This document shows positions 24,729 through 33,825 of a stretch of 48,193 nt of DNA, one piece after another. The DNA is from Planctomycetota bacterium. Its GTDB lineage: Bacteria; Planctomycetota; Phycisphaerae; Phycisphaerales; SM1A02. Numbering within the stretch: the first letter of the stretch is position 1; each line of letters begins with the position of its first letter. The notes beneath the pieces are model-generated. The model saw nothing but the letters and a program-made list of their open reading frames with translations. It did not search any database and was not told the origin of the DNA. The DNA is taken from contig JAAELP010000048.1 of NCBI GenBank assembly GCA_024226535.1, positions 1 to 48,193 of the forward strand, in the 5' to 3' direction. A program made the position numbers and the translations under genes.

Positions 24729-25379
24729 ATGCTCGTCCGGCGATCGATCCCGATCACGGTGACGTCCGTGGCCCTGGCCATGCTCGTGCTCGCCATGGCC
24801 CGCGCGTTGCCTCCGGAGACGCCGCCCGCACTCGCGCCCGCGTCCGTGACCGTGACCCCGCACGGACTGCTCGCTCCGCTCGCGGTCCGTGGCACCGGCG
24901 TTACGGACGGTGTTACGGATGGTGTTTCGGGCGGTCTCGAGGATGGTGCCACGGACCGCGAGCGAAGCGAGCAGTCCGTGTCCGCGTCCGCCGAGACCCG
25001 CTGGTTCAACCAACGCCCCGTGCGCCCCGCCCGAACCCGCACGATGACCGTGACGGCCTACAGCCCCGACGATCGCTCGTGCGCTCCGTACGCCGACGGG
25101 GTCACCGCCAGCGGGTACTCGGTGTGGACCAACGGCATGCGTCTCGCCGCCGCGGACACGAGGGTGCTGCCGTTCGGCACCCTGATCTCGGTGCCGGGGT
25201 ACGACGACGGCGCGGTCGTTCCCGTGCTCGATCGCGGGGGACGGATCAAGGGGGATCGGCTCGACGTGCTCTACGCGACGCACGAGCGGGCCTTGCGCTG
25301 GGGAGTGCGCGAGCTGGAGATCACGATCTGGGAGTACGCCGACGGTCAGCCGAGCGACTTCCGATCGCGCTTCCGCTGA
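24729..25379 (+). CDS. 3D-domain protein with a repeat-derived insertion
   Basis: A 216-residue protein with an N-terminal membrane anchor or signal peptide (residues 8-26). Its C-terminal 3D domain (about 105-202) has the three conserved aspartates D168, D176 and D179 (VLDRGGRIKGDRLDV), as in MltA and YocH/YuiC-type enzymes that cut or remodel peptidoglycan; it also has AYSPDDRSCAPYADG and LPFGTLISVPGY. Residues 45-84 are not part of any domain. They are encoded exactly by the 120-bp palindromic element at 24861-24980, which keeps the frame and adds a GVTD-type tetrapeptide repeat. The insertion lies in the linker, so the enzyme domain is intact. Confidence 0.85.
   Translation: MLVRRSIPITVTSVALAMLVLAMARALPPETPPALAPASVTVTPHGLLAPLAVRGTGVTDGVTDGVSGGLEDGATDRERSEQSVSASAETRWFNQRPVRPARTRTMTVTAYSPDDRSCAPYADGVTASGYSVWTNGMRLAAADTRVLPFGTLISVPGYDDGAVVPVLDRGGRIKGDRLDVLYATHERALRWGVRELEITIWEYADGQPSDFRSRFR
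24861..24980 (+). repeat. 120-bp composite element: inverted pair of family-1 repeats around 12-nt tandem repeats
   Basis: The ends (24861-24896 and 24945-24980) are inverted repeats identical at 35 of 36 positions. Each contains one family-1 palindrome (24862-24890 and 24951-24979). Between and partly within them lie five 12-nt units starting with GG (24897-24956), encoding GVTD, GVTD, GVSG, GLED, GATD. The element is 40 codons long, in frame inside the 3D gene, with no stop. It looks like a MITE-like or REP-derived insertion; no transposase is nearby and no target duplication is obvious. Confidence 0.75.
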
Positions 25380-25405
25380 CACACGGAAGCGGTTGACTCC
25401 AATCG

Positions 25406-25520
25406 GGTGCCGTGGTCTTGCCCGCAGGGCAAGGCCGCGCTCCGTTGGCGCACGCCATCGCGGCCTCGGCTACGCCAAGACCACGGCACGCGGCCTTGGC
25501 TGCGCCAAGACCACGGCACC
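25406..25520. repeat. Family-2 repeats: one inverted and two tandem copies
   Basis: A unit of about 32 nt, CGCGGCCTTGGC then a 3-nt loop then GCCAAGACCACGGCACC, occurs on the plus strand at 25459-25489 and 25489-25520. A third copy lies on the minus strand at 25406-25439, and a fourth elsewhere at 37896-37927. The internal hairpin is CTTGGC/GCCAAG in one tandem copy and CTTGCCC/GGGCAAG in the inverted copy, a compensatory change. The cluster fills the 156-nt gap between the convergent 3D and methyltransferase genes, where it may help end transcription. Confidence 0.75.
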
Positions 25521-25538
25521 CCGGGACTGTCGAACCGC

Positions 25539-26288
25539 CTACGCCCGCTCCGCGAGCGTAACCTCCGTTTTCTGCTCGAGGATGACGCGGCCGTCGGCGG
25601 CATGCTCGTCAAACGCGCGGCGAAGCGCGGTCACCAGCTCTTCTCGCACCGGCCCGGAGCGGGGGAAGTACGACGCGCTGTCGGCGCGGCCGAGCAGACC
25701 CGGCCAATCGAGCGCGTGGGGATTCTCGAAGACGTGGGTCCGAACGCGGTCGAAGCCGCCGAGCGTCTCGGGGCGCGCCGATCGAATGCGGTGCACGACG
25801 AGACCGCGTGACGCGGCATCTTCCTGTGCGCGGCGCGTGATGCGTCCGAACGCCTCGGCGAACGGACCGCCGCGTCGCACGTTCCAGATGAGCGCCAGCC
25901 GCCCGCCCTCGACGAGGAGCCGGCGGAACTCGCCGAGGGCACGAGGCGCGTCGAACCAGTGGAACGCCTGCGCGCAGGTGACGAGGTCGGCCGACGCGTC
26001 GTCGAGCCCGGTCGCTTCCGCCGAGCCGACGCGATAGGTCGCCGAGCCGCCGCCTGCGCCAGCCGCCGCCCGCGCGCGGCCGAGCATCTCCTCGTTCGGA
26101 TCGATTCCGATCACGTGGCAGCCCGCCCCGGCGAGCAGACGCGTCAGGATGCCCGTTCCGCATCCCACGTCGATCACGCGGGCCGATGGCTCGAGCCCGG
26201 CGAGCAACGCGTCCACGGCAGCCGCCGGATATCCCGGACGATGCGCGGCGTACGTGCCGGCGATCTCGGTGAAGTAGCCTTCGGTCAT
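25539..26288 (-). CDS. Class I SAM-dependent methyltransferase
   Basis: A 249-residue enzyme with the SAM-binding VIDVGCGTGILTRLL (motif I), IGIDPNEEML (motif II) and LVTCAQAFHWFD, the last typical of the UbiE/Trm9-like methyltransferase 11 group. The N-terminal YFTEIAGTYAAHRPGYP is the usual opening of this subgroup and favours the ATG at 26288 over GTG 26324. The substrate (small molecule, lipid or other) is not deducible. It is divergent from the CPBP gene; 237 nt between them show only the CPBP promoter. Confidence 0.88.
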   Translation of the reverse strand: MTEGYFTEIAGTYAAHRPGYPAAAVDALLAGLEPSARVIDVGCGTGILTRLLAGAGCHVIGIDPNEEMLGRARAAAGAGGGSATYRVGSAEATGLDDASADLVTCAQAFHWFDAPRALGEFRRLLVEGGRLALIWNVRRGGPFAEAFGRITRRAQEDAASRGLVVHRIRSARPETLGGFDRVRTHVFENPHALDWPGLLGRADSASYFPRSGPVREELVTALRRAFDEHAADGRVILEQKTEVTLAERA

Positions 26289-26513
26289 CCCCGCCGTCTC
26301 GTCCCACGCCCGGATTACCGTCACGAGTCGCCGCTGCCGTCGAGATCGGCGGGACTCTCCGTGCCCACACCGTAGCCGGGGCCCGCGCCGAGACGCAAGG
26401 CGACAGATCGGTCGTTCTCTCGTTCGGCCCGCGACCGGCCGGCGCAGGCGACAGGCCCGCGAGACGCGTATTCCCCCGTTCGATACGGTCGCGGCTCTCA
26501 TCAGGCTTCCGGA

Positions 26514-26519
26514 TATCAT
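26514..26519 (+). promoter_or_regulatory. -10-like box 6 nt before the CPBP gene start
   Basis: TATCAT ends 6 nt before the ATG at 26526, which has no Shine-Dalgarno. Transcription would start at the A of the ATG. This is the clearest of the leaderless candidates. Confidence 0.5.
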
Positions 26520-26525
26520 CCGCCC

Positions 26526-27236
26526 ATGGTCGAACCACTCCCCGACGCTGCCGATTCCCGTGCCCGACGGCGGGCCCTCCTCGCGCTGCTCCTGCTGGTG
26601 CCCGCCCCCTCTTTCGGCGTGCTTGCCGCGATGTACTGGTGGCCGGGCCGGGTCGGTGAGGTCATCTTCTTCGCCGCGAAGGCGTGGATGCTCGCGTTGC
26701 CCGCGATCTGGTTCCTCGCCGTCGAACGCCAGCGCATCAGCTTGTCGCCGGCTCGGCGCGGCGGCTTCGTGGTTGCGTTCGGGCTCGGGGTGGCGATCAG
26801 CGTGGTCATTCTCGGGGCGATGAAGCTCTGGGGCGAGTCGTGGATAGACCCCGAGTTCCTGCGCGAGGAGGCGACGCGCAACGGCATCGGGACCAAGACG
26901 CGGTACCTCGCGGCAGTGGCGTTCTGGATCTTCATCAACTCGGTGCTCGAGGAGTACGTCTACCGCTGGTTCATCTTCAGGCAGTGCGAGCGGCTCATGC
27001 CCGCGCTCCCCGCCGTGCTCGTCTCGGCGTTGTGCTTCACGGTGCATCACGTCTTCGCGCTGCTCGACCAGTTCGACTGGCGTGTGACGGTGCTCGCCTC
27101 CGTCGGCGTGTTCATCGGCGGCGCGATCTGGTCGTGGCTGTATCTCCGCTACCGCTCGATCTGGCCCGGGTACCTGAGCCACGCGATCGTGGACGTGGCG
27201 ATCTTCTGGATCGGGTGGCAGATCATCTTCGGGTAG
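26526..27236 (+). CDS. CPBP family intramembrane glutamic endopeptidase-like protein
   Basis: A 236-residue protein with about 6-7 membrane helices and the three signatures of the Abi/CPBP (Rce1-like) family: EEYVYRWF (E142, E143), the HH pair in FTVHHVFA (H174, H175) and SHAIVD (H219). These residues form the intramembrane active site in Rce1-type proteases that cut prenylated or other membrane substrates; the bacterial substrate is unknown. It ends 5 nt before the gamma-glutamyltransferase gene, so the two are probably co-transcribed. Confidence 0.9.
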   Translation: MVEPLPDAADSRARRRALLALLLLVPAPSFGVLAAMYWWPGRVGEVIFFAAKAWMLALPAIWFLAVERQRISLSPARRGGFVVAFGLGVAISVVILGAMKLWGESWIDPEFLREEATRNGIGTKTRYLAAVAFWIFINSVLEEYVYRWFIFRQCERLMPALPAVLVSALCFTVHHVFALLDQFDWRVTVLASVGVFIGGAIWSWLYLRYRSIWPGYLSHAIVDVAIFWIGWQIIFG

Positions 27237-27241
27237 ACCCC

Positions 27242-28831
27242 ATGCTCGACTGGACCTTCCCGTACCCGTCGCAGCGCATGCCCGTGTTCGGGCGCGACGT
27301 GGTCGCCACGTCACAACCGCTGGCGGCGCAGGCGGGGCTGTCGATGCTCCAGCAGGGGGGCAACGCGGTCGACGCGGCGGTCGCGACGGCGATCGCGTTG
27401 ACGGTCGTCGAGCCGACCGCCAACGGGATCGGATCCGACGCGTTCGCCCTTCTCTGGCACGAGGGTCGCCTGTATGGGCTCAACGCCTCCGGGCGCTCAC
27501 CGCGGGCCCTGACCGCGGAGCGTTACGAGGGGGTGACGGAGATGCCGCGTCTCGGATGGGACGCGGTGACGGTTCCCGGCGCAATCAGCGCCTGGGTCGA
27601 ACTGTCTCAGCGATTCGGCCGCCTGCCGCTGGAGCTTCTCTTCGAACCGGCGATCGACTACGCGAGCGAGGGGTTCCTGGTGTCGCCTCAGACGGCCGAG
27701 GCGTGGGCCCGCGCCGCTGCCCGGTACGGCGACCGACCGGAGTTCGCCCGGCACTTCCTGCCCGGGGGCCGCGCGCCGCGGGCCGGTGAGCTGTTCGCCA
27801 GCGACGACCAGGCGGAGACACTGGAGGAGATCGCGGGGACGGCGGGAGCGTCGTTCTACCGTGGTCACCTCGCCGACCGGATCGTCCAGTGCGCCGCGGC
27901 CGAAGGTGGCGTGCTCAGCCGCGAGGATCTCGCCGAGCACGCCTGCGACTGGGTCGAACCGTTGTGCGTCGAGTGCGCGGGTCTGCGCGTCCACGAGATG
28001 CCGCCGAACGGCCAGGGCATCGCGGCCCTCATCGCGCTCGGCGTGATGGAGCACCTGCCCGCGGAGTCTCCGGACTCCGCCGACGCCATCCACCTCCAGA
28101 TCGAGGCCATGAAGCTCGCGCTCGCCGATACGTCACGGACGGTCGCCGATCCCCGCGCGATGGAGATCGACCCGGCGGCGCTCCTGGACTCGGAGTACCT
28201 CGCCGCCCACGCCCGGCTCGTCGAGCCGGAGCGCGCCGCCGATCCGGGGTACGGGCTCGACGGCTACTCCTCGACGGTCTACCTGGCGGCCGGCGATCGC
28301 GGCGGGCAGATGGTCTCGTTCATCCAGTCCAACTACGAGGGCTTCGGGTCGGGCGTGGTGATCCCGGGCACGGGCATCGCGATGCAGAACCGGGGGGCGG
28401 GGTTCACGCTGCGGGCCGGGCATCCGAACCGCGTGGGCGGCGGCAAGCGCCCGTTCCACACGATCATCCCCGGCTTCGTGACCCGCCTGAGCAACGACGT
28501 TGAGGAGCCGGTCATGGCGTTCGGTGTGATGGGCGGACCGATGCAGCCGCAGGGCCACGCCCAGGTCATCGCGAGGATCGCCGGATACGGGCAGAACCCA
28601 CAGGCGGCGCTGGACGCTCCGCGCTGGCGTTTGACGGGTGGGCGCCGCGTGCTCGTCGAGCCCGGCGTCGACCCCGACGTGCTCGACGACCTCGCCGATC
28701 GCGGTCACGAGATCACCGTGGCGCCGGCGAGGACCGTGCAGCACGGCGGCGGGCAGGTCGTGATGCGGTTGGCCGACGGATACGTCGGCGCGAGCGATTC
28801 GCGACGTGACGGCCAGGCGGTGGGCCAGTGA
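27242..28831 (+). CDS. Gamma-glutamyltransferase family protein
   Basis: A 529-residue Ntn-hydrolase of the gamma-glutamyltranspeptidase family. Family sequence includes ALAAQAGLSMLQQGGNAVDAAVATAI-type N-terminus, VTVPGAISAW, MPPNGQGIAAL and the C-terminal GVMGGPMQPQGHAQV. Autocleavage is expected before the nucleophile T345 in YSSTVYLAAGD; the STVYL form resembles the YwrD-like branch rather than the TTH of classic GGT. No N-terminal signal peptide is seen, so it is probably cytoplasmic and may act on a gamma-glutamyl or amide substrate other than glutathione. The stop overlaps the next gene by 1 nt (TGATG). Confidence 0.9.
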   Translation: MLDWTFPYPSQRMPVFGRDVVATSQPLAAQAGLSMLQQGGNAVDAAVATAIALTVVEPTANGIGSDAFALLWHEGRLYGLNASGRSPRALTAERYEGVTEMPRLGWDAVTVPGAISAWVELSQRFGRLPLELLFEPAIDYASEGFLVSPQTAEAWARAAARYGDRPEFARHFLPGGRAPRAGELFASDDQAETLEEIAGTAGASFYRGHLADRIVQCAAAEGGVLSREDLAEHACDWVEPLCVECAGLRVHEMPPNGQGIAALIALGVMEHLPAESPDSADAIHLQIEAMKLALADTSRTVADPRAMEIDPAALLDSEYLAAHARLVEPERAADPGYGLDGYSSTVYLAAGDRGGQMVSFIQSNYEGFGSGVVIPGTGIAMQNRGAGFTLRAGHPNRVGGGKRPFHTIIPGFVTRLSNDVEEPVMAFGVMGGPMQPQGHAQVIARIAGYGQNPQAALDAPRWRLTGGRRVLVEPGVDPDVLDDLADRGHEITVAPARTVQHGGGQVVMRLADGYVGASDSRRDGQAVGQ

Positions 28832-29499
28832 TGACGGCCCGGTTCCCACCGGCGATCCTCGCGATCGGGCGCAACTACGCGGACCACGCGCGGGAGATGA
28901 GCGGCGACGTGCCCGAGCGCCCCGTCGTGTTCATGAAGAACCCGGCGGCGGTCATCGGCGACCGCGATGCGATCCGGATCCCGCCGATCTGCCGCGAGCC
29001 GCACGAGCAGGTGGACTACGAGGGTGAGTTGGCCGTCATCGTCGGGCGCGACGCCCGCGACGTGTCGGAGACCGATGCCCTGGGGTTCGTGAGCGGCTAC
29101 GCCGCGGCGAACGACGTCAGCGCGCGGTGGTGGCAGAAGCAGGGGGCGGGCGGGCAGTTCGTGCGGGGCAAGAGCTTCGATACGTTTTGCCCGATCGGGC
29201 CGGTCGCCCCCGCCGCGCGGGTTCCCGACCCGCAGGGGCTGCGGCTCGTCACGCGCCTCAACGGTGACGTCGTGCAGGACGCGAGCACCGCGGACATGAT
29301 CTTCCCCGTGCGGACGCTCCTGGCCGAGCTCTCGCGTGGCACGACGCTGCTGGCGGGCACGGTGATCCTCACCGGTACGCCCGCCGGCGTCGGGGCCGCC
29401 CGCACGCCGCCTCGCTTCCTGCGCGACGGCGACGTCGTCGAGGTGATGATCGACGGCGTCGGGCGCGTTCGGAATGCCGTGGTCGGGGGTGTGACCTGA
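28831..29499 (+). CDS. Fumarylacetoacetate hydrolase (FAH) family protein
   Basis: A 222-residue enzyme consisting only of the FAH catalytic fold. Metal ligands E64 and E66 (DYEGELAVIVG) and D95 (AANDVSA), and the active-site lysine K114 (RGKSFDTFCPIGP), are present. Family members hydrolyse C-C bonds of acylpyruvates or decarboxylate oxaloacetate; substrate is not predictable. The ATG overlaps the gamma-glutamyltransferase stop by 1 nt, so they are translated together. It is paralogous to the FAH part of the receiver-FAH protein at 42048-43283. Convergent with rpoD. Confidence 0.9.
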   Translation: MTARFPPAILAIGRNYADHAREMSGDVPERPVVFMKNPAAVIGDRDAIRIPPICREPHEQVDYEGELAVIVGRDARDVSETDALGFVSGYAAANDVSARWWQKQGAGGQFVRGKSFDTFCPIGPVAPAARVPDPQGLRLVTRLNGDVVQDASTADMIFPVRTLLAELSRGTTLLAGTVILTGTPAGVGAARTPPRFLRDGDVVEVMIDGVGRVRNAVVGGVT

Positions 29500-29506
29500 A
29501 CGGGCT

Positions 29507-31312
29507 CTACTGCTCGTCGCCGGGTCCGGAGAGGAAGTTCGTCAGGCGACGGCGGCGCACCGGGTGCTGGAGCTTGCGGATCGCCTTCGACTCCACCTGG
29601 CGGACGCGCTCGCGCGTGACCTTGAAGATCCGACCGACCTCCTCGAGCGTGTAGGTGTAGCCGTCACCGATGCCGTAGCGGAGCTTGAGGATCTCGCGCT
29701 CGCGGTAGGTGAGCGTCTTGAGCACGTCGTTGATCCGCTGGCGGAGCATGTCGCTCGTGGCGGTGTCGCTCGGAGCTTCCTGCCGCTCGTCCTCGATGAA
29801 GTCGCCGAACTGCGAGTCCTCCGACTCGCCGACGGGACGGTCGAGGCTGATCGGGTGACGCGAGATCTTCATGACCCGGCGCGTTTCCTCCACGGACATC
29901 TTCGCGCGCTGGGCGATCTCCTCGATCGTCGGCTCGCGGCCGATCTCCTGGAGCAGGTGCTTCTGGATCGTGCGCAGCTTGCTCATCGTCTCGATCATGT
30001 GCACGGGCACGCGGATCGTCCGGGCGTGGTCCGCGATCGCACGGGTGATCGCCTGGCGGATCCACCACGTGGCGTACGTCGAGAACTTGTAGCCGCGCTT
30101 GTACTCGTACTTGTCGACCGCCCGCATGAGGCCGGTGTTGCCCTCCTGGATGATGTCGAGGAAGGGGAGGCCGCGGTTTCGGTATTTCTTCGCGATGGAG
30201 ACCACCAGCCGGAGGTTGCCGCCGGAGAGGTCCCGCTTCGCCTGCTCGTACTCGTCGAAGACGGTTTCGATGACGCGGAGGCGCTGGCGCAGCCCATCGG
30301 GCTCCTCGAGAACGAGGCTGCGCAGGCCGTCGAGCTCCTCGCGCATCACGTACACGTCCTCGGGATCGAAACGGCCGACCTTGCGATCGGCGCGATCGAG
30401 CTCGCGCTCGAGGTACATGATCTTCTTGTTGATCGCCTGGAGCTTCCGCATGAGCGGCTGGATGCGGGCGGTGCGGAGGCAGCACTCCTCCAGGAGCGTC
30501 GCCGTCTTTCGGCGCCGCCGCTCGATCTCCGCCCTGACCGCCTCCAACTTCGTTTCGTTGAAGCCGTCGTCCTGGAGCCGCTCCCAGTCCTCCTGGGTCT
30601 GGCCGAGCAGGCGGCGAACGGTGGCGAGGTTCACGGGGATCCGGTACGCGACCTTGTCCTTCGCGTTCTCCTCCGCGGTGGAGATGCGCATCGTGCGGTC
30701 GAAGGGGAGGTTCCCCTCGTGCACCTGGTGCAGCGTGTCGACGGCCTGCTGAGCCGCGTAGTCGGACTCGAGCACGCGCCGGCGGAAGATCATCCGCGTG
30801 GTCTCGATCTTCTTGGCGAGCCGGATCTCCTCTTCGCGCGTGAGCAGCGGGATCGTCCCCATCTGCGTCAGGTACATCCGGATGGGATCGTCGATCCGCT
30901 TCGAGCCGGAGTCGGCGATTGCCTCCTCGATGACGGCTTGCGCATCGGCCTCGCCGAGGATCTCCACCGGCTCGTTGCCCTCGGAAGCCGGGATGACGTC
31001 GTGCTCATCCTCGGGATCGATGTTGATCTTCGACGGCTTGCCCGTCTTCTTCCGGTCGTCGCGCTTGAACTTCAGGTTCGTCTGAAGCGGTGCCTGGAAG
31101 CTCGCGTACCGGCGGCGCACGACCGTGCGCTCGTCGAGAAACTGGACGCCTAGATGGTCGAGCAGCACGAGCAGCTCGTCCAACTTCTCAGGGTCCACCA
31201 TCTCGTCGGGCACGCACGTGTTGAGCTCCTCGTAGCTCATCCACTTGCGCTTCGCGCTGACCTCGACGAGGGAGCGAAGGGGTGTCTGAAGATCGATGAT
31301 CGTGAAACTCAC
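29507..31312 (-). CDS. rpoD: RNA polymerase sigma factor RpoD (sigma-70 family, group 1)
   Basis: A 601-residue primary sigma factor. An N-terminal region 1.1-like segment is followed by region 1.2 ([22 protein letters not shown]), a non-conserved insert, regions 2.1-2.4 ([31 protein letters not shown], then [25 protein letters not shown]), region 3 ([17 protein letters not shown]) and region 4 with the -35-binding helix-turn-helix ([28 protein letters not shown]). The GTG at 31312 has GGAG 8 nt upstream. It follows dnaG by 30 nt, as in the classical macromolecular-synthesis operon. Confidence 0.97.
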   Translation of the reverse strand: MSFTIIDLQTPLRSLVEVSAKRKWMSYEELNTCVPDEMVDPEKLDELLVLLDHLGVQFLDERTVVRRRYASFQAPLQTNLKFKRDDRKKTGKPSKINIDPEDEHDVIPASEGNEPVEILGEADAQAVIEEAIADSGSKRIDDPIRMYLTQMGTIPLLTREEEIRLAKKIETTRMIFRRRVLESDYAAQQAVDTLHQVHEGNLPFDRTMRISTAEENAKDKVAYRIPVNLATVRRLLGQTQEDWERLQDDGFNETKLEAVRAEIERRRRKTATLLEECCLRTARIQPLMRKLQAINKKIMYLERELDRADRKVGRFDPEDVYVMREELDGLRSLVLEEPDGLRQRLRVIETVFDEYEQAKRDLSGGNLRLVVSIAKKYRNRGLPFLDIIQEGNTGLMRAVDKYEYKRGYKFSTYATWWIRQAITRAIADHARTIRVPVHMIETMSKLRTIQKHLLQEIGREPTIEEIAQRAKMSVEETRRVMKISRHPISLDRPVGESEDSQFGDFIEDERQEAPSDTATSDMLRQRINDVLKTLTYREREILKLRYGIGDGYTYTLEEVGRIFKVTRERVRQVESKAIRKLQHPVRRRRLTNFLSGPGDEQ

Positions 31313-31342
31313 TGACGAAACTCCACCTGGATCAAACCGTGG

Positions 31343-33289
31343 TCATCCTCGCGCTCCGTGCCAGATCGCGGCGGGGCGATTGCCTTGGCGCTCCCGCCTG
31401 CGGATACGCTCGATCACGAACTCACTTTCGTCGCCGTCGGCACTCCCGGTCTGTTGACCGTCTGGACCACCGGCGGCGAGCTGCGCCTCATACTGCTCGG
31501 TCTCGATGCGGCTCCGCAGCGCCGTCGCAGCCTCGATCATGTGCTGCTGCGCCGAATCGCCGTCGCCTCCGCATCGCTTCTGTCCCTCGAAATAGAGCCG
31601 CGACGCCGCGGCGCGAAGTTGGTCGTCCGCGAGCCGCGAGAGCAGCGCGGACATGGAGAACTCGGGTCCGTCGGTCTCTTCGAGCCACGGCAGGACGACG
31701 TCCACGACCTGCCGAACCTCCGGCACGAGGAAATCCTTGGCCGCAAGTTTCGCCTCGGCCACCTCGCGGGCCGTTTCCGGCTCGAAGAGGAGCAGACCGA
31801 GGACATCCGCCTCGGCGATCCGCCGGGCGCGGGAGACGGGAAACGCCGACTCCGCGGGCAGGAGCGTCGGGGTGGGGGAGGTCTCGGTATCCGCCGGCCG
31901 CTCGCCGGTCGACCGTGGGCCCACGGTCCGGCCGCGGGGCAGGGCCCGCTCGATGTCGGCCACGGGAACCCGGGTCAGCTCGGCGAGCCGGTTGAGGACC
32001 ATGGCCTTGCGCACGCCGTCCATCGCGGTGAAGCCCAGGGTCACCAGCTCGGTAAGGAAGGCCTCGAGACGCTTCTGTCGCGCGGAGATTCCGGTCGCAT
32101 CGGCGAGCGACGATTCGAAACGCTCCAGCTTGTACGCCAGCGCGTCGACCGCGCTCGCCACGGCTGAGCGGAACTGCTCGACGCCTCCGTCGGCGCGCAG
32201 GAGCGTGTCGGGATCCTGCCCCTCGGGGAGGACGCAGATCCGAACGTCGACCGGCGCGGCGAAGAACACCTCGACCCCGCGGTCCGCCGCCCGCCGTCCG
32301 GCGTCGTCGGCGTCGAACACGAGCACCACGGAGTCGGCCAGTCGGGCCAGGACGTCGGCATGCTGCTTCGTCAGCGCGGTGCCCAGGGTCGCGACGACGT
32401 TCGTGACACCGGCCTGGTGGCCGGCGATGACGTCCGTATAACCCTCGACGACGATCGCCTGCTGCGACTCGATGATCGCGCGCCGGGCGAGGTGCAGACC
32501 GTAGAGCGTGCGCGACTTGTCGAACAGCGGGGTCTCGGGGCTGTTGAGGTACTTGGGCTGGTCGTCGGGATCGATGATCCGACCGCCGAACGCGATGGGC
32601 CTTCCCATCTCGTCGCAGATGGGGAAGATCAGGCGGTTGCGGAAGGTGTCGTACGTGCCTTCGCTCCCGGTGCGCTCGCGGAGCAGTCCCGCCGTGACGG
32701 CGGTGCGTACGGAGGCGGGGCGGCCGGCGATGACGCGCTGGAGACCGTCGAAGGAATCGGGGGCGGCACCGAGCTGGAAGTGCTCGGTCATCTCGTCGCT
32801 GATGCCGCGCCGGGCGATGACGTTCCGGGCGTCGGCGCCGAGCTGTTCGTCGGCCAGCGTCCGCCGGAAGAAGTCGCGGGCGTATTCCACGGCGGCGAGC
32901 AGATCGGTCTTGCGAGGCCCGCGGCTGGCTTCCGCGGAGGGCTCTCGCCGGCTCAGCGTGATCCCGGCGTTCTCGGCGAGGTGACGCAGGGCGTCGCCGA
33001 AATCCATCTTGTGGTAGTCCATCACGAACGTGAAGCAGTCGCCCGACTTCCCGCACGAGAAGCAGTTGTAGAAGGCCCGGCCCTTGTGGGTCACCACGGC
33101 CATCGAGGGGCGATGGTCGTCGTGAAACGGGCAAAGTCCGACGTACTCGCGACCCTTCGGTTTCAGCGCGACGTACTGACCGATGAGCTTCACCAGGTCG
33201 GTGGCCTCACGGACACGGTCCACGTCTCCGTGGTCGGAGTAATCGGATTGGCCGGTGGAGGAAGTCACGTCCAGGTGCCTGCGTCCCAT
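31343..33289 (-). CDS. dnaG: DNA primase
   Basis: A 648-residue primase that lays RNA primers at the replication fork. The N-terminal CHC2 zinc finger is C53-PF-H56 with C76-FS-C79; the catalytic TOPRIM part contains VVEGYTDVIAGHQAG and VLVFDADDAGRRAADRG; a C-terminal helicase-binding region follows. Start ATG 33289 is used; GTG 33268 is possible; neither has a strong Shine-Dalgarno. It lies directly upstream of rpoD. The usual rpsU is not seen in the 536-nt region before it. Confidence 0.95.
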   Translation of the reverse strand: MGRRHLDVTSSTGQSDYSDHGDVDRVREATDLVKLIGQYVALKPKGREYVGLCPFHDDHRPSMAVVTHKGRAFYNCFSCGKSGDCFTFVMDYHKMDFGDALRHLAENAGITLSRREPSAEASRGPRKTDLLAAVEYARDFFRRTLADEQLGADARNVIARRGISDEMTEHFQLGAAPDSFDGLQRVIAGRPASVRTAVTAGLLRERTGSEGTYDTFRNRLIFPICDEMGRPIAFGGRIIDPDDQPKYLNSPETPLFDKSRTLYGLHLARRAIIESQQAIVVEGYTDVIAGHQAGVTNVVATLGTALTKQHADVLARLADSVVLVFDADDAGRRAADRGVEVFFAAPVDVRICVLPEGQDPDTLLRADGGVEQFRSAVASAVDALAYKLERFESSLADATGISARQKRLEAFLTELVTLGFTAMDGVRKAMVLNRLAELTRVPVADIERALPRGRTVGPRSTGERPADTETSPTPTLLPAESAFPVSRARRIAEADVLGLLLFEPETAREVAEAKLAAKDFLVPEVRQVVDVVLPWLEETDGPEFSMSALLSRLADDQLRAAASRLYFEGQKRCGGDGDSAQQHMIEAATALRSRIETEQYEAQLAAGGPDGQQTGSADGDESEFVIERIRRRERQGNRPAAIWHGARG

Positions 33290-33825
33290 TGCGACGGCCC
33301 GAAGCGACCACCTTTCCGCCGAGAATCGACGGGCACGGCAGCCGCGGGTCGTCACCCACGAATCCGAAAGTCAGAAGCCGACGGGGTTCACACGCGCGCT
33401 CGCGATCCCGGACGACTCCGTACGTTCACGCGCTGAGTTGTGCGCGGCAGATGAACGTGCTGACGAACGTCAGCGCCGTCACCTGGGGCGCAGACTGCTT
33501 CGCACGGGCTGTTTCTTGGGTGTCTCCTCGTGACGTTCGCCAATGCAAACGGCCTGCGGCGCCGGTCGAGCGGGCCACGGGACGCAGGCGAAACACCAGA
33601 TCGAGTGGAGACTCTCCCCCTTTTGGCAACGCGCGAGCAAGTCCGATCCAACCGTACGCCACGATTCAAAGCGGTCAACCGAACTGCCGAAATTTCCGGA
33701 AAAATGCGCCTTCTCAACCCAGCTTGCCCGTCTTGCCAGAGGTTCTGAATCGCGTCGACGACACCGAGCCTCCGGAAGCGCCGCGAGGTCGGGGAAGCCG
33801 CTGAGGGGCCGATGGCGCCCTTGCT
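33290..33825. other. 536-nt region upstream of dnaG without a recognised gene
   Basis: No conserved protein or known RNA (4.5S, RNase P, tmRNA) was recognised on either strand. On the minus strand a possible promoter TTGACC (complement of 33673-33678) and TACGGT (complement of 33651-33656) with a 16-nt spacer points to dnaG. Two inverted repeats lie further on: GCTGACG/CGTCAGC at 33459-33474 and ACGTTCA/TGAACGT at 33423-33429 and 33451-33457. A 5' leader of over 350 nt would be unusually long. Confidence 0.45.

Noticed and set aside
25406..25520. Tandem copies considered as a CRISPR array
   Set aside because: The units abut without unique spacers, one copy is inverted and no cas gene is present.
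33290..33825. Search for rpsU or a known structural RNA upstream of dnaG
   Set aside because: No S21-like protein, no 4.5S, RNase P or tmRNA signature could be recognised on either strand.
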